DNA from: Christensenella sp. UBA6420
GTDB lineage: Bacteria; Bacillota; Clostridia; Christensenellales; DTU072
NCBI GenBank assembly: GCA_002439705.1
Contig: DJPE01000050.1
Coordinates: 26,679 to 35,669 of the forward strand
Direction: 5' to 3'
DNA: 8,991 nucleotides
Positions within the stretch are counted from its first letter, which is position 1. Every line of letters starts with the position of its first letter. Of the stretch, positions 1 through 7,082 are shown piece by piece. The notes beneath the pieces are model-generated. The model searched no databases. It had not been told where the DNA came from and was given only the letters and a program-made list of their open reading frames with translations. Both the position numbers and the translations under genes were made by a program.

Positions 1-1493
1 TGGCGGGGCAGAATATGATCTACAACATTATCGGAGCGGCTCTCGCTTATTATCTGCAGTTTACGATACTTATCCCCGCTATCGCCGTCACCGTAATAAT
101 GACGGCTGCGAGAGTATGGGACGCTTTCAACGACCCCATTATGGGTACTATCGTGGACAAAACGAGAACGAAATGGGGTAAGTGCAGACCTTATCTTATA
201 TTCATCCCGTCGATAATTTTCGTCGTGACGATACTTTGTTTCGTAAACTTCGGTTTTTACGGACAGGGCAGCAAAGGTATGGACGTACTTATTATAGCGT
301 GGGCGGCGTTTACTTACATACTGTGGGGAATGACTTACACCGTAGGCGATATACCCCTTTGGGGCGCGCCCGCTCTTATGACCGAAGACGACAAGGACAG
401 GAACAAACTTTTGGGCTTAGCGAGAATTTTCGGCGGAGTCGGCGCGGGAGTAACTTTACTGTGCATGCAGCCCGTATCTTTGGCGATAGGCAATATGCTT
501 GCCCCGTCTATCGGAGCTCAGCAGGGAGAAAGATACGGCTTCCTTATAGCGGCGGTTATTTTCTCGCTTATAGGTTGCGGCTTGTTCCAGTTTACGGGAC
601 TTTTCATAAAGGAAAAGATACCGCCTTCGGACAAAAAGTACACGCTTAAAGAAAACTTCACTATTATATGGAAAAATAAACCTTTCCGTCAGATACTGTT
701 TTCGGGTATCTTAGGCAGTGCGAGAAACCTGCTCGCTATATGCGCTATGCCGCTCGTAACGTATTATTTCGCAAGTAAAGACCCCATTTTAGCTTTCGTA
801 TACATAGGGTTACTCGGCGGCGGAATGTTTGCGGGTATGTTCGTGGCGAGCGGAATAACGACTGTTTTGCTTAAAAAGATTTCTAAGAAAAAACTTTACA
901 ATTTCAGCAATCTTTTGGGAGCAATTCCGTTCTTACTTATATTCGTACTGTACGTCTGCAATCCGACGGGACTTACGGGAGCGGTTTACGTGGCGATAGC
1001 GTTTTTGTTATTCGTTCTTTCGGGGGCGTCGATAGGGTTTGCAAACGTGTTGCAGTCCCTTATGATAGCCGACTGTATAGACTACGAAGAGTACACTAAC
1101 GGTACTCGTCCCGACGGAGTATTTTTCTCGGGGCAGACTTTTATAGCGAAGCTCGCTTCGGGTATAGCTACGATTATTTCGGGTATAGCGTACGCCGTGG
1201 TAGGTTTTTCCGACGAGAGAGTGGCGGAAGTGAACGCCTTTATCAACGCGGGCGGACTGCCGAGACTTGCGCCGCAGTATCAGAAACTCATGATGATAAT
1301 GTTCTTCCTTATTTCCATACCGCCTGCAATAAGCTGTATTCTTGCGGTGATACCGACGTGGAAATACTGTCTTGACGACGACGTGCATAACAAGATAATA
1401 GAAGAACTCAATTTAAGACGACACGCAAATAAGGAAGAGGGAAACTATGAGGAAGCCGAAAGCGTAACGACGGCGGACGGCGTAGAAGAGTAA
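1..1493 (+). CDS. MelB/GPH-family cation:sugar symporter (5' truncated)
   Basis: This is an inner-membrane secondary transporter of the glycoside-pentoside-hexuronide:cation symporter family (MelB-like, MFS superfamily). The frame is open from base 3 (Ala-Gly-Gln-Asn) before the first visible Met at 15, and family members usually have a little more N-terminal sequence, so the true start is probably upstream of the window. Counting from the Met at 15, WDAFNDP places D36, N39 and D40 where E. coli MelB has its cation-site D55, N58 and D59. The segment YTVGDIP places D112 where MelB has D124. RTKWGKCRPY (51-60) is the usual loop 2-3 signature. About eleven hydrophobic segments follow, and the tail after about residue 460 is charged. 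The substrate cannot be told from the sequence. The next gene starts 20 bases downstream, so the two are probably co-transcribed. The family call is secure; sugar transport with Na+ or H+ coupling is inferred from the family. Confidence 0.93.
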   Translation, partial: AGQNMIYNIIGAALAYYLQFTILIPAIAVTVIMTAARVWDAFNDPIMGTIVDKTRTKWGKCRPYLIFIPSIIFVVTILCFVNFGFYGQGSKGMDVLIIAWAAFTYILWGMTYTVGDIPLWGAPALMTEDDKDRNKLLGLARIFGGVGAGVTLLCMQPVSLAIGNMLAPSIGAQQGERYGFLIAAVIFSLIGCGLFQFTGLFIKEKIPPSDKKYTLKENFTIIWKNKPFRQILFSGILGSARNLLAICAMPLVTYYFASKDPILAFVYIGLLGGGMFAGMFVASGITTVLLKKISKKKLYNFSNLLGAIPFLLIFVLYVCNPTGLTGAVYVAIAFLLFVLSGASIGFANVLQSLMIADCIDYEEYTNGTRPDGVFFSGQTFIAKLASGIATIISGIAYAVVGFSDERVAEVNAFINAGGLPRLAPQYQKLMMIMFFLISIPPAISCILAVIPTWKYCLDDDVHNKIIEELNLRRHANKEEGNYEEAESVTTADGVEE

Positions 1494-1513
1494 AAAACAA
1501 AGGAGAAATAGAA

Positions 1514-2782
1514 ATGGACGTATTACTCATAGGTTCGAGAGGAAGAGAACACGCAATGGCGCTGTCTTTGAAAAAAGACGAACGCGTCAACAACATTTAC
1601 TGTATCCCCGGTAACGGCGGCTTGGCGAGAATTGCCACCTGCATAAACATGCCCGTGACCGACTTCGACAGCATAGTGGAGTTTCTGGACGACAATCCTA
1701 ATATAGAACTCACAATAGTAAGCCCCGACGAATCTTTGGCGGGCGGGCTTGTAGACTTACTCAATTCCCGCGGACACAGAGCCTTCGGACCGAGCGCGGG
1801 AGCGGCAAAACTCGAAAGCGAAAAGACTTTTTTACGCAACGTCTGCGAAAAGTACAATATCCCCGCGCCGTATTATAAGATATTCCACGACTATCAGAAA
1901 GCGAAACGGTACGCCACGAAACAAACTTTCCCGATGGTGGTTAAGACCAACGGAAGAACGGCGGGCAAAGGTATATTTTTCTGCAAAAACTTACGCGAAG
2001 CGGAAAATTCCCTTTACGATATAATGATAGCCGAACTTTTCGGGAACGCGGGTAAATGCGTGGACATAGAAGAATTTTTGGTCGGACCGAACGTAGTCGT
2101 TATGACCTTTACAGACGGAAAAACGGTAGTGCCTATGCCTGCCGTAAAGGCGTATAAACGAGTCTACGACAACGATTTAGGATTGAGTACCGCAGGTATG
2201 GGAGCGTATATCCCCGCCGAAGAATACACCGAAGAGATAGCGAAGAAAGCCTACGACGAAATTTACGTTCCTATGGTGAAAGCTCTCGCGGAAGAAGGGA
2301 AACCGTTTAAGGGCGTGCTTGCGTACAGCCTTATTCTTACCGCCGACGGCCCTAAGGTAGCCGACGGGATAGTAAGGTTCTGCGACGTCGAAAGTCAGGT
2401 TTGCTTACCCCTTCTGGAAACGCCCCTTCTCGACGTAATAAACGCAATTATTGACGAAAGACTCGACGAAATCGAAGTTAAATTCGCCGACAAGGCGGCT
2501 GTTTGCGTAGTGCTTACTTCGGGCGGGTATCCCCTTGAATACAACAAGTATATAAAAATAGAAATAGGAGACTTATCCGACGACGTGCAGGTCTTCCATG
2601 CGGGAACGAAACTTATCGACAACGAACTTCGTACTGCGGGCGGCAGAGTTATGGGCGTGTTCTCTATGGGAGAAACCGCTTCACAGTGCGCCAAAGCGGT
2701 CTACGACAATATATCGAAAATAAGTTTCGACGGGATGCATTACAGAAAAGATATCGCAAAAGATACCCCTTCCGACAAATAA
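1514..2782 (+). CDS. Divergent PurD-like ATP-grasp protein (phosphoribosylamine-glycine ligase family)
   Basis: The closest family is PurD, which joins phosphoribosylamine and glycine using ATP to give GAR in purine synthesis. The 422-residue length matches PurD, and an AGGAG Shine-Dalgarno sequence lies 8 bases before the ATG. Domain order is standard: N-domain with GREHA (10-14), ATP-grasp with VVKTNGRTAGKG (142-153), STAGMGAY (225-232), and C-domain with FHAGT, AGGRV and GMHYRKDI. Several near-invariant positions are changed. The family EFNxRFGDPE reads DGIVRFCDVE (284-293), so the metal-ligand Glu/Asn pair becomes D284/I286. The Glu after GP in EEFLxGPE is N193. DHKR reads AYKR (213-216), and the ADG of the Lys loop reads TNG (145-147). 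The reading frame stays intact across these sites. I infer a paralogue with altered or lost GAR synthetase activity; an ordinary purD elsewhere in the genome would fit. No purine genes are adjacent, and the upstream neighbour is a sugar transporter. I withhold the symbol purD for this reason. Confidence 0.85.
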   Translation: MDVLLIGSRGREHAMALSLKKDERVNNIYCIPGNGGLARIATCINMPVTDFDSIVEFLDDNPNIELTIVSPDESLAGGLVDLLNSRGHRAFGPSAGAAKLESEKTFLRNVCEKYNIPAPYYKIFHDYQKAKRYATKQTFPMVVKTNGRTAGKGIFFCKNLREAENSLYDIMIAELFGNAGKCVDIEEFLVGPNVVVMTFTDGKTVVPMPAVKAYKRVYDNDLGLSTAGMGAYIPAEEYTEEIAKKAYDEIYVPMVKALAEEGKPFKGVLAYSLILTADGPKVADGIVRFCDVESQVCLPLLETPLLDVINAIIDERLDEIEVKFADKAAVCVVLTSGGYPLEYNKYIKIEIGDLSDDVQVFHAGTKLIDNELRTAGGRVMGVFSMGETASQCAKAVYDNISKISFDGMHYRKDIAKDTPSDK

Positions 2783-2797
2783 AGAAAAAAGGTTTTT

Positions 2798-2824
2798 TAT
2801 TACCGAAAAAAGTTTTCTGTAATA
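2798..2824 (+). terminator. Hairpin after the PurD-like gene, possible weak terminator
   Basis: TATTACCGAAAA (2798-2809) pairs with TTTTCTGTAATA (2813-2824), giving a 12-bp stem with one mismatch (C2804/T2818) and a 3-base loop. It begins 16 bases after the PurD-like stop codon, where a transcript would be expected to end. No clean U-tract follows (TTACGCTTATCC), and the stem is A/T-rich, so termination would be weak. The right arm overlaps the -35 box proposed for the next gene, so the palindrome could instead be a regulator site. Confidence 0.35.
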
Positions 2825-2848
2825 TTACGCTTATCCTTATCATATCTA
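2820..2848 (+). promoter_or_regulatory. Sigma-E-like promoter candidate for pdaB
   Basis: TAATATT (2820-2826) matches 6 of 7 positions of the Bacillus sigma-E -35 consensus GHATATT. The spacer is exactly 14 bases, followed by CATATCTA (2841-2848), which keeps the CATA core of the -10 consensus CATACAHT but matches less well after it. Transcription would start near 2855, leaving a leader of about 86 bases. B. subtilis pdaB is a known mother-cell/forespore sporulation gene, which agrees, but the -10 match is only partial. Confidence 0.4.
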
Positions 2849-2940
2849 TTTACAAAACGGAGCAGACACGAAATACCCGAATTCGACTTTTTCAGTCAAA
2901 TTATTGCGCCGTTTGTTTATTAAGATAGAGAGGTAAGCGA

Positions 2941-3702
2941 ATGATCCTTGTGGTAAAAAAGACAGCCGTTATCGTTGCGATAATCTTAGTCGCGGCAATT
3001 TTAGTCGGCACGGTGGTAACTACGCAGAGCGTGAAAGCGGCTAATACAGCCGCCGCGAAAAAACTGCTTCCTATATACGGAGTAAGCACCGATGAAAATA
3101 AAGTCGCGATAAGTTTCGACGCGGCGTGGGGCAGCGACAAAACGGAAGCGATACTCGATATCCTGGACAAATACGGAGTTAAGGCGACGTTCTTTCTCGT
3201 AGGGTTCTGGGTGGACAAAAATCCCGATTTAGTCAAAGAGATAGCTTCCCGCGGACACCTTATCGGTAATCACAGCACCAATCATCCGCATTTTAATAAG
3301 TTAAGTCTTGACGAAATGCGTATGGAAACGGAAACGACGGCTGAAAAAATAACGGCTTTGACCGGAGAAGAAGTCAAGTTCTTCCGCGCGCCGTTCGGCG
3401 AATATAACGATACGCTCCTTACTTATCTCAACGAAAGCGGCGTAAAATGTATTCAGTGGACGGTGGACACGTTGGACTGGAAAGGTATTTCGGGCAAAGA
3501 AATAGCCGACAGAGTGTTGAACCAAGCGAAAAGCGGTTCCATAATTCTCTGTCACAACAACAGCGACCACATACTCGACGCTTTACCTGTTATTTTACTC
3601 GGCTTACAGAACAAAGGACTTAGTTTTGTAAGAATGGATGAACTGGTAATTAACGACGATTATTATTTAGATAACAACGGAATTCAGCATTCCGCTGTTT
3701 AA
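2941..3702 (+). CDS. pdaB: Polysaccharide deacetylase, PdaB-type sporulation protein
   Basis: This 253-residue protein has an N-terminal membrane anchor or uncleaved signal (hydrophobic residues about 7-27 after two Lys) followed by an extracytoplasmic NodB deacetylase domain. All NodB motifs are visible: FDAAWGSD (59-66, with the AAWG form typical of PdaB), the metal-binding HSTNH (H111, H115), RAPFG (149-153), DTLDW (176-180) and HNN (205-207). The segment ATFFLVGFWVDKNPD is also characteristic of PdaB. The family removes acetyl groups from peptidoglycan or related glycans; in B. subtilis, pdaB is needed to maintain the spore cortex. The start is supported by an AGAGAGGT Shine-Dalgarno at 2926-2933. 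Because the first motif is FDAA where active deacetylases usually have DD, catalytic activity should not be assumed; this is normal for the PdaB subgroup. The SSB-like gene follows after 12 bases. Confidence 0.88.
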   Translation: MILVVKKTAVIVAIILVAAILVGTVVTTQSVKAANTAAAKKLLPIYGVSTDENKVAISFDAAWGSDKTEAILDILDKYGVKATFFLVGFWVDKNPDLVKEIASRGHLIGNHSTNHPHFNKLSLDEMRMETETTAEKITALTGEEVKFFRAPFGEYNDTLLTYLNESGVKCIQWTVDTLDWKGISGKEIADRVLNQAKSGSIILCHNNSDHILDALPVILLGLQNKGLSFVRMDELVINDDYYLDNNGIQHSAV

Positions 3703-3714
3703 GGAGTACGTATT

Positions 3715-4329
3715 ATGAATTACGAGCAGATGTTCAACAACACTACGACGCTTTGCGGCGAAGTCGTTAAAGAACCTAAGTATTCTCATCAGATGTTTGG
3801 CGAAGGGTTTTACGAATCGGCAATTAAAGTCCCGAGATTGTCGGATCAGGTGGATATAATACCGTTTACCGTGTCGGAAAGACTTTTGGGCGACGGTATG
3901 ATAGAAGTGGGGCAGACGGTGACTTTGAGCGGACAATTGAGAAGTTACAACAAAATCTGCGACGGAAAGAGTAAACTCCTTCTTACGCTGTTCGTCCGCG
4001 ACGTACTCGAAAACGACCCCGAACGGAATCCGAATTCCATCGACATAGTGGGGTATATTTGCAAACAACCTATATACAGAACCACTCCTTTTAAGCGCGA
4101 AATATGCGACGTTTTGCTCGCGGTAAACAGAGCTTACAATAAGTCGGACTATCTTCCGTGCATAGCGTGGGGCAGAAACGCAAGGTTTATAAAAGACGTT
4201 CCCGTAGGCTCGAAAGTGGCTATAAACGGCAGAATTCAGTCGAGGAACTACCAAAAGACTCTCGAAAACGGCGTACAAGAAACGAGAGTGGCGTACGAAG
4301 TAAGCGTCAACAGAATAGAGTTGGAATAA
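3715..4329 (+). CDS. Single-stranded DNA-binding protein with two tandem OB folds
   Basis: This 204-residue protein has two consecutive OB-fold domains. The C-terminal half (about 108-204) is clearly SSB-like: IDIVGYICKQPIYRT, then LAVNRAYNKSDYLPCIAWG, then GSKVAINGRIQSRNYQ and a final VNRIEL strand, all in the order seen in bacterial SSB. The N-terminal half (about 8-100) shows the same strand pattern (LCGEVVKEPKYS, then DIIPFTVSERLL, then GQTVTLSGQLRSYN, then LFVRDVLE), but lacks the aromatic/NR signature and is probably a diverged duplicate. There is no acidic IPF-type C-terminal tail as in canonical SSB, so it is probably not the housekeeping SSB; that one normally sits between rpsF and rpsR. 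A strong AAGGAG lies before the ATG. The role is inferred as ssDNA or RNA binding in the cytoplasm. It sits 12 bases after pdaB and 21 bases before ylmE. Confidence 0.82.
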   Translation: MNYEQMFNNTTTLCGEVVKEPKYSHQMFGEGFYESAIKVPRLSDQVDIIPFTVSERLLGDGMIEVGQTVTLSGQLRSYNKICDGKSKLLLTLFVRDVLENDPERNPNSIDIVGYICKQPIYRTTPFKREICDVLLAVNRAYNKSDYLPCIAWGRNARFIKDVPVGSKVAINGRIQSRNYQKTLENGVQETRVAYEVSVNRIELE

Positions 4330-4350
4330 AAATTCCGTACCGAAGAAAAA

Positions 4351-5028
4351 ATGAGCGAAATTGCCGATAACATCTACAAAATAAAAGCTGAAATAGACAG
4401 GCGTAACCCCGGTTGCGAAATAGTCGCGACGACTAAGACGAGAACTCTTGACGAAATAAAGGAAGCCATGGCTACGGGACTTATTTCCGCCGCGGGAGAA
4501 AACAGGGTGCAGGAACTGACCGAAAAGTTTACTCCCGAATTTAAGTGGGATTTAATCGGCAGGTTGCAGACTAATAAAGTAAAATACGTCGTGGACAAAG
4601 TTAGACTCATTCACGGCGTGGACAGAATATCCTTAGCCGAGCAAATCGAAAAGGAATGTGTGAAGAAAGGGGTAAAAAGCCGCGTTCTTATCGAAATAAA
4701 CACGGGTAAGGAAGAGAGTAAGGGCGGAATATTTTTGGAAGATACCGAAAAATTCCTGTCCGGACTTACCGCATTCCCGCATATAGAAGTCTGCGGACTG
4801 ATGGCGGTAGCGGAAAAAACCGACGATACGAAATATTTAAGGCACGTTTTCGACGAAGTTTACGGAGTTTTCGACAGGTTAAGAAACGACGTATTCAGGT
4901 ATCTGTCGATGGGGATGAGCGAAGACTATAAGATAGCTCTCGATTGCGGCTCGAACCTTATAAGACCCGGCAGAATAATTTTCGGAGAACGAGTCTATGG
5001 CAAAACTGAAGGAAGCGAAGGTAATTAA
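4351..5028 (+). CDS. ylmE: YggS/YlmE family pyridoxal phosphate homeostasis protein
   Basis: This 225-residue single-domain PLP-binding TIM-barrel protein of the YggS/YlmE/PROSC family controls the free PLP pool rather than catalysing a known reaction. ATTKTRTLDE places the PLP lysine at K29. GENRVQEL, WDLIGRLQTNKVKYVVDKV, LIHGVDRISLA, GLMAV, LSMGMSEDYKIAL and IRPGRIIFGER all follow in family order, with the SMGMS and GxxxxRxGxxIFG phosphate-binding elements intact. The length matches the family. The ATG has only an A/G-rich stretch (CGAAGAAAAA) and no clear Shine-Dalgarno. The SSB-like gene ends 21 bases upstream in the same frame, and no ATG, GTG or TTG lies between, so the start is well fixed. 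The last ten codons overlap sepF, as in other ylmE-ylmF clusters. Confidence 0.95.
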   Translation: MSEIADNIYKIKAEIDRRNPGCEIVATTKTRTLDEIKEAMATGLISAAGENRVQELTEKFTPEFKWDLIGRLQTNKVKYVVDKVRLIHGVDRISLAEQIEKECVKKGVKSRVLIEINTGKEESKGGIFLEDTEKFLSGLTAFPHIEVCGLMAVAEKTDDTKYLRHVFDEVYGVFDRLRNDVFRYLSMGMSEDYKIALDCGSNLIRPGRIIFGERVYGKTEGSEGN

Positions 5029-5251
5029 GCCTGTCTGCTTCGACGACGTGGAAAAACTTATCGACGGGCTGAAAAATCGCGAAAGCGTAATCGTCGATTT
5101 CGACGGGGTGCCGTCGGTAGCGGCGAGAAGAATGTTGGACTTTTTGTGCGGAGCTACGTTCGCGTTGAGCGGCGAAGTCAACCGCCTTAAATATAAAAAG
5201 TACATACTCATACCACACGGCGTAAGAATAAACCGCGTGAAAAACGGATGA
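4997..5251 (+). CDS. sepF: SepF-like cell division protein, core domain only
   Basis: SepF (YlmF) polymerises and anchors FtsZ to the membrane at the division site. The 84 residues cover just the conserved core: VIKPVCFDDVEKLIDGLKNR, SVIVDFDGVPSVAARRMLDF, LCGATFALSG with the dimer-interface glycine, and YILIPHGVRI. B. subtilis SepF is about 150 residues and begins with an amphipathic membrane-binding helix plus a linker; both are absent here. An in-frame TAA at 4976-4978 and no other start codon between it and 4997 show that the short form is real in this sequence. GGAG at 4984-4987 supports the start. The gene overlaps ylmE by 32 bases and ends 18 bases before lspA. Membrane attachment would need another partner, or this protein may not tether FtsZ itself. 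The position between ylmE and lspA supports the identity. Confidence 0.87.
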   Translation: MAKLKEAKVIKPVCFDDVEKLIDGLKNRESVIVDFDGVPSVAARRMLDFLCGATFALSGEVNRLKYKKYILIPHGVRINRVKNG

Positions 5252-5269
5252 AAAAACGGAGAAAAAACT

Positions 5270-6067
5270 ATGGGAAAAATCGTTAAACCCGACAAGGATA
5301 CGTTAAGAAAAGATTTCGATTCTTACAAAAAAGACTTTTTAGCGGCGGTTAAGGACAAAAAGCGTTGGATTTCCTGCCTTATAGAAATAGGAATTATGTG
5401 CCTTTTGTTAGCCGTCGATTTACTTACCAAACATTTTATTTACGGGTATTGCGAAACGCAAGGGGATATAGTAATAATAAACGGCGTGATACGCTTTACG
5501 GCGGTCAGGAACACGGGGGCGAGCTTCGGCATTTTCAAGAACGCAACGACAGCTCTTACCGTGGTGTCGCTTATATGTTCGATAATCCTTATTTTATTTA
5601 TTTTCTATTCCTATCCGAGAAAAAATAAGTGGCTTCGTTCCGCTCTCGTTATGATTACCGCAGGCGCGTTAGGCAACGTTATCGACAGACTTCATTTCGG
5701 CTACGTCAGAGATATGGTGTATTTCGAACTTATAGACTTCGCCGTATTCAACTTCGCCGACAGCTGTCTTACCGTCGGTACCGTCGTACTCATTATCTAC
5801 ATAATTTTCTTCTACACGAAAGAAGAAGAGAGTATCCGCAAACAAAAAGAAGAAGCGAAATACGCAAAGACCGTCGAAGCTCTGCTTGCCGAACCCGACG
5901 AAGAAAACGCAGATTCTGCAACTACGGAAACTGTTAAAAAAACGGAGAATAATGCTGAAAACGTCGCAAATAAACCTGAAAACACGGCGAAAGAAAAGGC
6001 AGAAACCGTCGGAAACGACTGTAAAGACGGCGAAAAAAACGATAAAGACGAAGACGCGGGTAAATAA
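5270..6067 (+). CDS. lspA: Lipoprotein signal peptidase (signal peptidase II) with charged extensions
   Basis: LspA is the membrane aspartyl protease that cleaves signal peptides from diacylglyceryl-modified prolipoproteins. The core has four membrane segments (about 36-55, 92-112, 121-137, 166-186). VRNTGASFGIF (79-89) matches the family motif. The catalytic aspartates are D139 in GNVIDRLHFGYVRD and D164 in FNFADSCLTVG. At 265 residues it is well above the usual 150-170. The extra length is a 35-residue charged N-terminal extension before the first membrane segment and a tail of about 78 residues (188-265) rich in Lys, Glu, Asn, Asp and Thr and of low complexity. Both extensions should be cytoplasmic given the family topology. 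A GGAG at 5258-5261 supports the start. The stop overlaps the rluD start (TAATG), implying coupled translation. Function is secure; the role of the tail is unknown. Confidence 0.95.
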   Translation: MGKIVKPDKDTLRKDFDSYKKDFLAAVKDKKRWISCLIEIGIMCLLLAVDLLTKHFIYGYCETQGDIVIINGVIRFTAVRNTGASFGIFKNATTALTVVSLICSIILILFIFYSYPRKNKWLRSALVMITAGALGNVIDRLHFGYVRDMVYFELIDFAVFNFADSCLTVGTVVLIIYIIFFYTKEEESIRKQKEEAKYAKTVEALLAEPDEENADSATTETVKKTENNAENVANKPENTAKEKAETVGNDCKDGEKNDKDEDAGK

Positions 6068-6966
6068 TGGACGATTACGTATTTTTTGCGGACGGAACCG
6101 AAAGGGCGGACGTTTTTTTAGCCGAAAAGACTCGGTGGACAAGGTCGAGAATAGCTAAGCTTATAGACTCGGGCAAAGTTTTTTGCAACGGGGAACCTGT
6201 TAAGAAGGCGGGCGAAAAGGTCAAAGGCGAAGTCGTGTTAGAAATAGAAGAAGACGTCCCCATAAGCGCGGAAGGGGAAGATATCCCCATAGATATAGTT
6301 TATCAGGACAAGGATATAGCGGTAATAAACAAACCGCAAGGAATGGTCACGCACCCGTGCGCGGGTACGCCCAACGGCACGTTAGTAAACGCCGTCGTGT
6401 ACAAAATTAAAGATTTAAGCGGAATAAACGGCGTTTTGCGCCCGGGGATAGTTCACAGATTAGATAAGGACACTTCGGGGCTAATCGTAATTGCGAAAAA
6501 CGACTCCGCTCACAATTCTCTTGCAAAACAGATAGAAGAAAAGAGCGCGGGAAGACATTATTTAGCACTCGTAGTCGGCAATATAAAGGAAGACGAAGGG
6601 GTAATCGACAAGGCTATCGCAAGGAGCAAAAAAGACCGCAAAAAAATGGCTGTCGACGACAACGGCAGAAGAGCCGTTACGCATTATTACGTAAGAGAAC
6701 GGTTCGGCGATTACACGCTCGTGGAATTCAAATTAGGCACCGGCAGAACTCATCAGATAAGAGTGCACGCAAAGTACATAAATCACCCCGTCGTAGGCGA
6801 CGTTACATACGGAAAAAAAGACGATTTCGGACTGAACGGACAATTACTCCACGCTTTCAAGTTGGAACTGACTCATCCGAGTACGGGAGAAAGAATGACT
6901 TTTTACGCTCCGCTACCCGAATATTTCGAGAAAGTTCTTAAAAAATTACGCAAAAAGAATTCATAA
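6067..6966 (+). CDS. RluD/YlyB-family 23S rRNA pseudouridine synthase
   Basis: This enzyme converts uridine to pseudouridine, most probably in 23S rRNA, in the cytoplasm. It has an N-terminal S4 RNA-binding domain (about 12-60; TRSRIAKLIDSGKVFCNGE is visible) and a RluA-type catalytic domain with HRLDKDTSGLIVIAKN, where D133 is the catalytic aspartate, and GTGRTHQIRVH (224-234). The 299-residue length fits the RluD/YlyB group. The start codon shares its A with the last base of the lspA stop (TAATG), and adjacent lspA-ylyB is a well-known arrangement in Firmicutes. The exact target uridine cannot be told from the sequence, so I give no symbol. It is the last gene of the cluster; a terminator lies about 115 bases downstream. 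Confidence 0.95.
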   Translation: MDDYVFFADGTERADVFLAEKTRWTRSRIAKLIDSGKVFCNGEPVKKAGEKVKGEVVLEIEEDVPISAEGEDIPIDIVYQDKDIAVINKPQGMVTHPCAGTPNGTLVNAVVYKIKDLSGINGVLRPGIVHRLDKDTSGLIVIAKNDSAHNSLAKQIEEKSAGRHYLALVVGNIKEDEGVIDKAIARSKKDRKKMAVDDNGRRAVTHYYVRERFGDYTLVEFKLGTGRTHQIRVHAKYINHPVVGDVTYGKKDDFGLNGQLLHAFKLELTHPSTGERMTFYAPLPEYFEKVLKKLRKKNS

Positions 6967-6975
6967 GGGAATAAA

Positions 6976-7066
6976 GTGAAGTTCCGCCGTGGGCAGAGTG
7001 AAGTTATCGCCATAGCGATAGTGAAGAAGACTAACGGCAGTGAAGTTTCGAGTAAAACTCGAAGTT
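6976..7066. repeat. Left array of GTGAAGTT linkers alternating with short palindromes
   Basis: The linker GTGAAGTT occurs at 6976-6983, 6998-7005 and 7040-7047, with a variant GTGAAGAA at 7021-7028 and a last diverged copy ending in GAAGTT at 7061-7066. Starts are 19-23 bases apart. Between linkers lie short palindromes: ATCGC-cata-GCGAT (7006-7019) is perfect, TTCGAGT-aaa-ACTCGAA (7047-7063) is perfect, and the spacers at 6984-6997 and 7029-7039 are degenerate. The array begins 10 bases after the rluD stop codon. The layout suggests a dispersed palindromic repeat that grows by units, not a CRISPR. Confidence 0.7.
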
Positions 7067-7082
7067 AAGGATAAGTTATTTG

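Noticed and set aside
1008..1388. - strand open frame of 126 codons opposite the transporter gene
   Set aside because: The + strand frame is clearly a conserved membrane transporter, and the antisense translation has no recognisable features.
2342..2401. Frameshift or sequencing error as the cause of the unusual PurD-like ATP-site residues
   Set aside because: Conserved residues in the same frame flank the changed ones on both sides (DGPKV before, SQVCLPLLETPLLD after), and other changes occur at separate sites.
4323..4336. Short palindrome GGAAT-aaaa-ATTCC at the SSB-like stop codon
   Set aside because: Five base pairs in A/T-rich DNA without a U-tract is not enough to call a terminator, and ylmE follows directly.
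5669..6142. Long - strand open frame (157 codons) opposite lspA and rluD
   Set aside because: It is the antisense of the well-supported lspA tail and rluD start; its Phe/Arg-rich translation reflects the AAA/GAA-rich coding strand.
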